A stretch of DNA of 64,000 nt from Selaginella tamariscina (taxonomy: Eukaryota > Streptophyta > Lycopodiopsida > Selaginellales > Selaginellaceae): assembly GCA_003024785.1 (NCBI GenBank), contig PUQB01000188.1, positions 343,149 to 407,148 on the forward strand. Direction: 5' to 3'. The translations under genes and the position numbers were made by a program. The notes under the pieces are model-generated. The model did not search any database. It saw only the letters and a list, made by a program, of their open reading frames with translations, and was not told where the DNA came from. Of this stretch, positions 10,935 to 22,516 are shown piece by piece. Position 1 is the first letter of the stretch. Each line of letters starts with the position of its first letter.

Positions 10935-13900
10935 ATGAGAGTCTTGCGGCACGATCACCCTCCTGAAGAAAGCAGCTTCACGCCAGAGAAGCTGGAGGCG
11001 AAGTATGGCTGCGGCAAGTTTCTGCCCGAACAAAACGTCTATCTCTGCGGTATGCGCTTAGAACCTTCTAGCTCCGACTGACTGATTATCTCTCTCTCTC
11101 TCGCTCTCCATTCACAGCACTCCCGGCGCGCCTGCGTCAAGCGCTGGAGGAGATCAACTCTGCGCCTGAGCCGCCCCCATTCCCCGCCGGCACATCCATT
11201 CGACGTTGGTTGCTCGATTGGAATGCTAGAATTGATGAGGGGGAGGGCAGTGCTGAGGTGCTAAGAGCGACGGGACATTGTATAAAGCGATTACGGAGGT
11301 GCAGTGCGATGCGAGATCTGACAAAGAATGGGCAGATAGAGCTGCCGCTGCAGCTGAACCGGTGCAGCCTCTCCTGCTGGTAACTCCCCCGAGTCCTCCG
11401 GTGGAGGAGCAAGAACAAGTCGCAGGGAGTGTGAAGGAAGCCCTGTCCCGAGGGTGGAACCTAGTGTACCAAGATCCTCTGCGTGTTGTGGACTATCTCG
11501 GGGGTGTTGTGGATGGCTACATGAATGAGTGGGCGCTTGACACACATCATGCCGCCTGGACGATGGCGCTGCAGAGTTCGGGTTGGGGGAAGTCGAGATC
11601 GATCCAGGAGCTGGCTACCAAAGGCTTCCACGTCGCGTACGTTTCGTTTATGAGCCCCGGCGCGACGGGCGTCCCCGGGCGAAGTGCAGTTGCCGACGTG
11701 CTGACTTCCGATACCAACGACCCCCGCTGCATTGCGGCATGGGTGGCCGCCATCCTCTTGCAGATAAAGGACGCAAGCCCGGAGGAGTGGAGGGAGACGC
11801 AGGCGTCATTCCCCAAGGAGGGACAAAACCCGGAGAAGTGGAAGGAGGCGCAGGAGTCATTCCACAAGGAGGTGTCCCAGAGGTATCTCAATGGAATTCC
11901 TGTAGTTTTTGGGCTGACATTGTGTTACCAGTTACAAGGAACTCAAGGAGGACGTGACTCGAAGAGTGCCTCACCAGTCTCCTGCTCCCGGAGAGCAGTG
12001 GAATCCTGATCAACTGCGGCAATGGATTGACGGCAAGCTGAGCGGAGTCTTCACACCGGGAAGGAGGTCAGGTTCGTCTTCGTGTCTGTCGTCTTCTGAT
12101 GAAGCCGCCTCCTTGTTCAAGGAGCGCCAGGTTCGTTCTTGGCTTTTAGGAGGTTCTTCTCGGCGATACCCCACCATAGGAAGCTCTTCGGTCTGGTGGC
12201 TGACACAGCAGGGAAGCTAGGTCTTATTTTCCCACACAGAATGTTCGATCCGAGCGCGCGGGGTGTGGATCCAGCGGCTAAGTTTTTTCAGCCCGTGTGG
12301 ATGGTGGGAAGCGCGCACAGGGAGCCGGACAAGCTGAAGCGCCTGATGTCGGAGCAGAAGGATGTGGCTGCTGTTTCGGAAGACTTTATAAGGGAGCTCT
12401 TCAAGATGGGGCGCCCGCTCTGGCGTGCTCTGCTTGGAAACAATGCGTCCCTGAAGGGTGCAGTGAAGTTCGCCAGCCAGAAGCTGTTGAACGGGGTGTC
12501 TCTGGTGAGTCTGGAAAAGACGGAGGTCCCACCAGAAAAGAGCATGATCATGCAGGCAATGGCAACGGCCATCATCGGGGTGGTGGCCGGGTTGGAGGTG
12601 GCTGCGTGGGCGGACCTCGCCCAACACATGGTGGCTGGCCATATGCGCAGCGTGAGTCACGTAAGTGGGGATCGGGAGCGTATCTTCACTGCTGACGTGA
12701 TAGAGCCGATCCTGGGCGAGGCGGCGGGTCACATCTTGGCCAATGTGGAGGTGCTGGTTCTTCTTCTCCAAAGCATGGGTGGGGTATTGAAGCAAGCCTT
12801 TGTTGTGGAGGGGCCACGAGGAGAGATTGTGGGGAGGCTGCTGCTGGTGCTGGCCATGCATCATTGTTGCAGGCTCAGCAGTCTGGGCAGCACGAGATGT
12901 ATAGCCACCCGGTGCCCCTGGGCAGCTTCCTGTCGGTGCTCTGTAGCCGCAAGGTGACGGCCAAAGGCTTCATTTTTTTCAACCGTTTCATGTTCCTCAA
13001 CAGGAAGGAAATAAGCAGGAAGCTTCTCCTCTTCTGTTTTCTTTGCGGGTTTGCCATCATCCCGCAAAGAAACCAAGCGGGGTTCGACGTTCTGTTGCCC
13101 TGGCTCGTTCCAGGACCGGATGGCAAGTACCAACTGGATCCAGGTCGGATGCGAGCTGTGCCTGTTCAGATCCGAAACAGGCAAGCCGATGCTGTGAAAG
13201 CTGAAAAGCTTTTAGCATGTCTTTCCTCCTGGTAAGCTTGTGTTCTTGCCTCAGTGCCAACTTCAGTTTGTTTTTTCCAGGACCCCGAAGGTCAAAGAAA
13301 AAAAGAAACAAGCAAGTCCACGGAGGCGGAGACCAGCAAGTATGTTTGTTGTCATTGTGTTGTGTTAAATCAAAACTTAAATGTTTTATTTTGGACTTCA
13401 GGCCCGAGCAGGCAAGTACTTTCAAGCATGACGGGTAAGCTTGTTTCTCTCCCGTGTATCTCAGCTGCATTCATTCTTTTCTTTGCAGCCCTCCCCGGAA
13501 AGAGCTGCAGCGAAGGTTGCGCGTTTAAAAAATAAAGAACTTGCTGATGAGGATGAAGCTGAAGAGCTCCAAGAGCTCTGGGAGCCCGGCCTCATGGAAC
13601 ATTTTGACGAGGGCAGGTCAGTTTGATTTGAGTTTACACTCGATCGCGACTGTTGTTTTTTTTAGGCCTCTCAAGAAGCAGCGGACCACTGTGGCAAAGC
13701 AGGAGGAAATCAAGCTTGGAGACGAGTGCGGCTTGTACCTTCACGTCAAGGGGAAAGCAGCTGTTGAGCATGAGGTATAGCACGATTCAAAACTGCTGTT
13801 GGTTCTACTGTGTTGTTTTCAGGTGGATATAACTGAGGATTCAAAGGTGCTCGTTCTTCGGGGTGTACGATTCCCATTCCTGCAGGTATGTCATTCATTT

Positions 13901-14130
13901 TACGGTGTCATTTGCCTTAAAGTCTCTTCTGTTTGTCCTGAGATCAGGGACAGGGACGGGTGTCCGCTGAGCTGGAGAAGATGTGCGACGCATTCTTCAA
14001 GGTGGAAGATGAGCTCGAAGTCGATGAGAAGAGAGGGAAGATTGTGCGGCATAATTTCAGCAACTACTTCAAGCTGCGAAAGGTTGGGAAAAAAGTTTAT
14101 GAACCGGATCTACTTGATATAATATTCTAA
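10935..14130 (+). pseudogene. CR-type NTPase-nuclease gene, copy B (full length, frameshifted)
   Basis: This is the only copy showing the whole gene. Exon 1 is 10935-11049 (start MRVLRHDHPPEE) and exon 2 is about 11118-11882. A likely 49-bp intron (11883-11931) precedes exon 3, 11932 to about 13230; the later exons match copy A and end at TAA 14128-14130. A header-like N-terminus is followed by the Walker A motif SSGWGKSRS near 11575-11605. The Walker B region is disturbed by extra bases near 12065-12100 (SSSDEAASLF in place of the usual strand). Single-base losses break the frame near 11273, at 12123-12126 (GAGCGCCAG versus GAGCGGCCAG in A), near 12874 and at 13490-13497. Compared with copy A it is a pseudogene, unless those indels are consensus errors. 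CR effectors act as toxins or effectors in other eukaryotes. Confidence 0.65.
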
Positions 14131-15017
14131 ATATACATGTTGATATTATCATTATTATTATGTTCTTAAAAGCTTGTGGATTATCTGTACTCAGCTTTTA
14201 AGTGCATTGAGGGCTAGGTTAGAATTTCTAGCTTTGCCACGTATTTAATAATGGCTAATAGAAACCTAGTTTTAACAAGAAAATGTGGCTGGAACTGGGA
14301 GATGGATCAGACTGAGCCTCCATCACTTTGTTCTGTTTTCCTCTTTCTTTTATTTCTTGGAAATAACGTATTAAAGTGTAACTAACTTTACACAAGCGCT
14401 ACAACGACGACTGAAGGATACCTTGGGCCAAAGGCAATATGAAGAGATTAAAAAAAAACTATAAATTAAAGCTTTTACATGACAAATTTACATTTAAATT
14501 TCTGGTACTCTTGCAATTGAAACATGCTGTTCTCCATCGTCTTCAAGCATCCCGTTTAGCTTTATGCTTTATGGAGTATATCTTGTTTCCATAATTCTTT
14601 GTAACTAGAGTCTTTACGAGCCAATAAATTTTGTTTGGGCATAAGCATCGTCTCTGTCTACCATCGAATGTTTTTCTTGTAGGGTAGAATAGTTACTTTT
14701 GGGCATGTAAATAAAAACATTGAAATGGTTTTTTTAAATTTTATTAACAGAAAAATAAAACTAACCAGAATTAATTTGTCACCTAAATTATAAGGCTGTT
14801 CAATATCGGGTTAAAATTTGAGCAAAAATCTTCTGCCGGTTGTGGGCAAGGTAAGTTGTATATTCCTGTTTAATAAGTTTTCAACCATTACTGAGTAGTT
14901 GCATTACATATTAATAAATTTATTACAAAACAAAGAGGTAAAATTAGTGCGTGCGTGCGTGCGTGTGTAAGAGAGAGAGTGCAGTATGTGTCACTAATTA
15001 ACATATTATATCAGGAG

Positions 15018-15646
15018 ATGGAGGGAACTGCTGAGGAGAAGATGGATGAGGCTGGTCAGAAGAAAGAGGTGAATTTTTAATTTTTTATTAATATCAATTT
15101 TAAATGTATTAATTTTGTTTCTATGTTATTTAAAATTCAAAATTAGGAGGTTAAAGGGTCAGCTCAGGAGAAGATGGGCCATGCTAAGGATTCTGCAAGC
15201 AATGCTTCTCAGGCTACGAAAGAGAAGACTCAGCAGTCCAAAGAACAAACTGGTGGTTTTTTCCAGCAGGTAAGTATATGTTATGTATATAAATTTAAAT
15301 GTAAATATGTTATTAAAGTTCAGTATTTAAAGTGACTTTTATGGAGGAACCAGCAGAGGAATTTGTCTCAGGAACTCTCTCTCTCTCACTCACTCACACA
15401 CGCACGCACATGCATATGTGTATCTAACGTAGGTTCTTTTGGTGAACGTAGATGGGTGAAAAGACGAAGGAGAGTGCTGAGAAGACAAGGGAGGCACTCG
15501 CTGGAGCCAGGGAGAGGGGGAAGGAGAGAGATGCTGAGAAGACAAGGGAGACATGCATGTACATACTAAAATTGATATCGATTTTAACAAAAATAAAAAT
15601 AAAAATAAAAAAATTACTTAATAAATGCTTATTTCAATGCTTATAA
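15018..15646 (+). CDS. LEA group 3-like protein, copy B
   Basis: The exons at 15018-15068, 15147-15269 and 15452 onward are identical in layout and nearly so in sequence to copy A. They lie a constant 12077 bp downstream of it. The first two encode the KMDEAGQKKE and EKMGHAKDSASN repeats and the GGFFQQ end; the third encodes MGEKTKESAEKTRE. All splice sites are retained. The reading frame runs into AT-rich DNA and stops at 15644-15646, as in A, so the truncated C-terminus was already present before duplication. Confidence 0.6.
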
Positions 15647-16372
15647 AATTAGGTGAGTGACTACATTTCAATTTGTTTATGTGTAGGTGTGTTATAAAAA
15701 AGGTTTTTTTTACATTCGAACTTAAACAAATCATATGAGTTAATTCACTCTATGTATGTTTGTTTAATAAGACATACATGTATATGTCATTTCTTTTTTT
15801 CTTTTTAATTTTATGTTTTTAATTAATATGATTATGTGTATATTTAATAAGTTAAAGCTCAATTTATAATACGTTTCTAAATTATCAATATAACACCATA
15901 TTGATTTATTTATTAATTCTTTTTTTTTAAATTAATAAGAGGAAGTGAATTCTAAAGCTTATTACTATTATAAATACAAATTCAAAAATGAAAAAGGAAA
16001 AATAATTAAATATTAAGAAGATATTATGAATAATTATTAATCTTTATAATATGCAATAGATTGAAATTGAAACCAAGACTAATTTTTATATGTTCAATTT
16101 ATTTATCCTTATTAAATCCTTTGCACAACACCAAACACAATATATTTTACTTATAATATTCTTATAAATCAAAGTTTAAGTTGATTTATAATTAATTACA
16201 TCAATAAAGAGCTTCTTTACTATCATTTACATGCATATTACAAATAATAATAATAATAATAAAACAATTAAATATATTTAATATAAATGATTAAGAATGA
16301 TAAAATATACTAAAATAAGTAAAAAGCTTATAAAATGCCACATAAACATATGCATGTGCACATATACATGTG
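15647..16372. other. AT-rich spacer, copy B
   Basis: Copy of 3570-4295 with a few small indels. No gene is seen. Confidence 0.7.
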
Positions 16373-18131
16373 TGTCATAGTTTTTATTATGACTCCTCTT
16401 TACTTTGGACGTTGACTGTTGTTACCTACTGTACTATGTTGACAAGCCCTAGATGTAGTGAGAAACAGCCCCGCTTAGTGCACTTAAGTGTTTAGGGGTA
16501 GTCCGGCCGGCTGTCCTTAGATATCTCGAGAAACTCTAAGCGAAGGTAGCACTTACCTTCTAAAAAACTCTTACCCTCGTTTTCCGTGTCCCGGTTGGAT
16601 TAATGGCTAGTTCCGGTGAGTTCGACATGTCGGATATGCTTAGAAATACCCCTAGGTTTGACAGGTTAGGGTTTAGGGGTTGATGGATAACTCACCAAGT
16701 ATGTTCCCTCTGGGAATGAGATTTCAGTGCTTAGCCCACTTATGTAAACAGGAAAAAAGGGGGGGGCCTCTTCACATAAATAAGGTAGTATATAGGAGCG
16801 AGGGTTCCTGGGTTCATGACTGAGCTCGTTACTCTTCTCCCGGTGCAAGCTCTAGCTTGTGTCATCAAGGCACAACCCTCTGTTGTGCCGCCCTAACTTC
16901 CAGATGCCAGGGGTACGTCCCACCTTCGGGGTAGCTTACCCTTAACGTTGGCGAATCCATGCCTGGGAGGTCTTGTCGGAATGCACGTTCCAAGAGGCAG
17001 AGGTTGAGGCTTGTCTCCAGCCTCCTCCTCCACGTCAAGCTAGCACTCACGGCCAAGCAAGGCACATCCGTGTCCTTGTCCAACTGTGGGCGTGGGATCT
17101 TGTTTGACAGGTTCACGTGACTTGGTTCCTGAGGGTTCATAGAGGGGTTCTAGAGTTGGCAATTAGGAGCCACGTTTGTGGTACTTGGTGCAACTCTTGA
17201 ATCTAAGGGGTATGGCATGATAGCCCACATCGGGGAAGGCAGTGTCACATGGAGATGTGACACTGGGCTAAACGTCACATGGTACAACGCCTGAGGCACG
17301 CCCTTTGGGGTTATGTCATGGGCTTGTCGCCAAGGGGCTGGATACTTTAGCAAACAGACATGCTTGTGCTTGCACTAGGGTGCTAAGCCTTGGGCATCCG
17401 CTCAAGGGAGGTTAGGTCTCATAAGTAGGTGTGCTTTGGCACACTTGGCTAGGGGAGTGTTCTCCTTGGAATTCAAGGGTTGAACAACCTAAACATGTTA
17501 GCAGGAGCCCTTTCGTGAGGCACTCGCAAGGTCATGTGCTTAGGGTTATCCCAAACCTAGCCTTAGGGAGTTTGCTTAGCAAGACACTCGTGTCGCCTAC
17601 GGCGCACACTCGTGTCCTCATTAAGTACTAGCTCTAGGTCTAGGTATAACTTGGCCACTCAAAACCTTTAGGGGTTAGTCGTGGTTCAGGGTACCCTTGT
17701 CGCCCTAAAGGGGTTGTACTCCGGATGAGGGTGATTTCTCAAGGGGTAAGTGACGATGCCTTAGCTCTGTCTAGGGTATGTGTGGAACACTGATGGGGGT
17801 TAGGGCATGAGCCTATCTAGGTCTTCTAGGGCAAGACCCTGAGTCAACTAGGGTTATCCCTCAAGGGTTTTGGGGGCAGACACTCTAGGGAGACTTAGGC
17901 TAAACCCTAAATCAACTAGGGTTATCCTCAAGGGTTTTGGGGGTAGACACTCTAGGGAGACTTAGGCTAAACCCTAAGTCTCCTGTCCACTTGGGCATTA
18001 GAGTCTAACCCTAGTGGTCGTTGGGGTTGTTCTGGGAAACTTAGCGTTGCTCACACAGGGTGATGACGCCAAATGGCCACCTGGCAGCCATGTGTTGCCA
18101 CGTGTTGGCCCTTTGGGTTAAAACTCTGACA
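16373..18131. mobile_element. Solo LTR with target-site duplication, copy B (complete)
   Basis: This is the complete form of the element: it starts TGTCATAG at 16373 and ends CTCTGACA at 18131, giving TGTCA/TGACA inverted termini. The flanks ATGTG (16368-16372) and ATGTA (18132-18136) form a 5-bp target-site duplication with one substitution. The unoccupied site at about 37093-37105 reads ATAC-ATGTA-TGTG with a single ATGTA. TG...CA ends, a 5-bp duplication and no internal genes define a solo LTR, left after recombination between the two LTRs of a lost retrotransposon. A TATA-like stretch near 16790 could be its U3 promoter. Confidence 0.8.
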
Positions 18132-19349
18132 ATGTATGTGTATGTGTTCATATTTGTATTATTAATAATATTTATAGAGTAGTTTTTACATAATATTGGA
18201 TACTATGTTAATATATTACTTTTTATAATAATTATAATTTTTTATTTTGTAGTTAAGCTTTCGTTAACAATTGAGTGTAAAGATAAATAAGATATTACAA
18301 ATTGCAACATGCATAATGTTTTTATCAATTAAAATATTAAATTAATGAAGTAAGAATGTGACAATTATTTATAGTTTTATATAATATGACCTCAGTAATA
18401 AATTTATATTAAACATTTAAATAAGAAAAACTTATAATGAAACTAATGATGATAAAACACATAAGAGTAAATTCATGAAGACATTTATATCTTTATTGTT
18501 ATTAAGCATCACAAAATGGATGTTACAATTTATTTCAACATGCATGAATGATTCATATTAACACTCAACATAGTAAAAATGTAATTATGACAAAATCTTA
18601 TTAAAATAAATATATGCATACATACATACATATACAAATTATATATGTATTTACATTATGTAAGTGTAAGAAGAATCATTTACTGTATTAGTATATATTA
18701 TTATCATTTATAAAGAAAATCATAAGATCTTCACTTATTTTATATATGGTATATTTAGAATATATTATAGAAATTTATGTAAGTATGCATGTATTTACAT
18801 ATATAAGCGTTCTAAAGTTTATATAATATATTAAACATAAACAAATGAAAATAATAAAAGAAATTCTAAATGAATATTTGTCTTAGGTGCCAGGATATTC
18901 TTAAATTATTTTTTGAGATTAAGAATAAATAAATAAATAAATAAAATGAATACTTCTACATCATTATTGTTTATGTTAGTGATGTTGTATAAGGGTATGT
19001 TACACATGTATTTACCCAAGCTTATAAATGTAATATACCCTCTCTATTAAAGAAAGTCATTACACAAATTCAAAATAAGGAATGTCATTTTACATAATAT
19101 TATATTTTTCAGTTTTATTACACATCCCATGGGAAATTCTTAATATCCATGTCATAATCTTATAATTTTCAATAATAATAATGGTATATTCTTAAAGATT
19201 TTTGAATTATATCATTAGTGATGTAAATTGAAATAAATTTCTTTTATTATAAAAATTCGTATATTTTTGTCATTCAATTAACAATTAAACGATCTTTAAT
19301 TTTGCATCACTACTGCATTTTACAAATTGTTAATGTTAAAATAAGGAAG

Positions 19350-19388
<39 letters not shown>

Positions 19389-19528
19389 CACATAAAGACA
19401 GCATTGACATGTATATAAAAATTTTACTTTATTATGGATGCGGTTACTAATCTTTATAATGTTGCAGTGTATATAATCTTCAATAATTTTCAAAGCGTGA
19501 AAATTTGCTTCATTAACATCAATTATGA

Positions 19529-19577
<49 letters not shown>

Positions 19578-22490
19578 CAAAATAACTATTAGGAGAGATA
19601 ATGAAATGCACCTGGCCTTACTTCACTTGCTCTAGCTTGATACCAATATCTTATTAAAACCCAACCATATAACCACTCGTTGAGTGTCCCAAAATTTCAT
19701 TATACCATTAAGCACATTGTTGTAAATAACTAGGTGTAACATGTCGACATGTTGGGACACAAAAGTAACATTCATAAAAATAATTTTATGCTTTGAATGG
19801 TGAGTACCTTTCAGGAATTATACAGCTTGTTATAATATAAGAAGTAGGAACATTTGCAAAAGTTAAGTCTTAGAAAGATAAAATCATTAAATTTGGCCCA
19901 TGCTACAAATAAGTCAAAGCTATGCACATCACAAGTTTATATCAATAATATCTTCATAAGAAAAAAGGGGTGACTCGAAAGTGGCACAAGCTTGTTATAT
20001 GTATAACCCTAGTATGCAATTGTTAGTTTTCCAACTTGCACAATATGTGAGTGCTTATCAACTTTGAATTAATGAATATAAGCCACTTCTCTCATCAACT
20101 TAGAAGCACAAATCTTTTAGAAGATATGTTAGTAGATAGGATGAGATTGCTAACACTAATGACATCACACATAAAATAAGTATGTATCAAGAATATTTAG
20201 AATCTGTTCACAAGGTTTTGAAAGAAACTTGTGTTGCATGAGACATATGTGACAACTATTGATATTTATGACTTAAGAGTTGAGTTTGCAACTTACTTGC
20301 ACATAATTCAAATTAATAAAAAATCTAGACTTTAACTCTACAGTTGGAAGACAGCACAACAAAATATATAAAATGCTTTATTAGTAAATACATAGTAATT
20401 CTACTATTTAGTTTGTTGGTCAATGTGAATGATTAATTAAACATGGGGTTTGTACATTTTTTACTTTCACATTAAATATGTATAATTATTTATATAGTTA
20501 TATTTGGCTTCTTTTCATCACTATAGAAATGTATGAGATTATATAAATAAATATTAAATATTATGTATGTTATATAAGAATAGTATGTGTGTGTGAGAGA
20601 GAGAGAAAGAGAGATTTTTAAATTTATGCATATATTTAAAAGTCTAGATATATAAAAAAAAGACATATCATACATGTAAAATTACATAAGAGAGAGGTGC
20701 ACACATGTATACACACACAATGTAGGCATATACATGAATATGCTTATCTAGGCATTTCCATACATAATAAAATAAACACTTAATAATGAAAGAAATACCA
20801 AAACATTTTATAAATATATAAATAAGTAAAAACTTTTAAATTACTTGAATAAGAATATAACATTCAATTAAAATTAAAGTTCTTTAATGTTGCATTGTTA
20901 TTTACATTTCACAAATTATTAATGTTAAAATAAAACAAGAAAGTTATATATATGTATATATTATATAACAACAACAATATAAAGTTTACTTCATTAAGGA
21001 TGAAGTTATCAATCTTTATAATGTTGTACTGCATATGGTATTTAAGGATTTTTAAAGTCTAAAAATTTGCTTCATTAACATTAATAATGAATATATATGT
21101 ATCATATTAATATATATAGCTATTTTGATATATAATGAAACAACCCTGACATTACTTCATTTTTCTTGTTTTTAAACTGATGTCAATCTTTTTGTTAAAT
21201 GTACATTACCTAGGCTCCGATATTGCAACTCCTAAGTATTGCAACAATGAAACTTAAAGTTTCAAATAAGAATCCAAAATGTCTACGTTATTCTTCCAAT
21301 ACACAATGTGTCTTATATGGCATATGTATATACAATATGCTTAAAATGGTGGTGACCTTGATATTAAATTAATTTTGTATTAATTTTTTAACGTTGCTTT
21401 GGGTAAACTACATTAGCTTTAACGGCTTGCATGTCAATATAATTCATTATTGTCAATCCACACTACCACTTAACGAAAAATTTAAACACATTATAATTAT
21501 TATGGCCATGAGCATTATGTTAGGTGTATATTTGCATTATCACTCATTTAAGTATCAACAAATATTTATAAGAAAATAACTATTTTAAATTCTTTTGTTA
21601 ATGTCATCCATACTCCTAATATCAATGATTTGAAGTTCTTGACAAATCATGATATTTATTTATAAATAATCATAATTACTGTTTCAAAAGTCTTGTTCAC
21701 ACAAGACACTTATCAATTTAATAAAGAATATTATTGTCAAATAAACACATGTACCCACAATATTTTAATTCCAAAGGACATATAATTAAATTTCTTTTTT
21801 GTGAAAACAGATGATTTAACTGTTTTATTTATTTTATATTGTTTTCTTTTTTTGTAAGATCATTCCCACTACTTATGTCATTTTCCATAGGGCATATCAC
21901 GATCCCGTAGTGGAATCATTTGCCCATCATTGAAACTTCAGCACCGGCCGAGAAATACAGATTTATTATTTTAACACACACCACACACACAACATTGTAT
22001 CATGTGAGCAAACACAGAAGAGACCGATTGTTTAAAGAAATCTCTATCCTCGTTGTGGTTGAAATTAATTTCCATTTCCCTCTCTCTCTACACACACACA
22101 CACACACACACGGGCGTGTGCGCAGGTTGGCCAACTTAGGACTTGGAGTCTGGTTCCTGTCCTTGGTCAGAGTCCATGTTCTGTCCTTTGGCCGGCCAAA
22201 AGATGTGGAGTATGGGATTATCACCCATTTATACTCATGTATCAAGTACCATTAAATGTAAAGAATGGAATGTATAAAAGAATGCATGTGTATATGCATA
22301 TCCATATGTGGATTCTCAACACACCTCACAATGTGTATTTAAAGTATATACTGTGTTCAAGCATAACTAAATAAATTTATTTGTAAAATTCGAATTTTAA
22401 AAATATAGCATAAATGATTCAGTTGGAAATATGGCAAAATCGATATTAAAAACATAAATATAATACCAAAAACATCATAGAATGTCCACA
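18132..22490. other. AT-rich backbone, copy B unit
   Basis: Near-identical repeat of 6044-10430 with shorter TA tracts (19351-19383, 19532-19574). No gene is seen. At its right end the copy is cut: the sequence jumps from the equivalent of 10437 to the equivalent of 11003, removing the CR promoter. Confidence 0.7.
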
Positions 22491-22516
22491 AGAAAATGCT
22501 ACACATGCTAAGCCAT

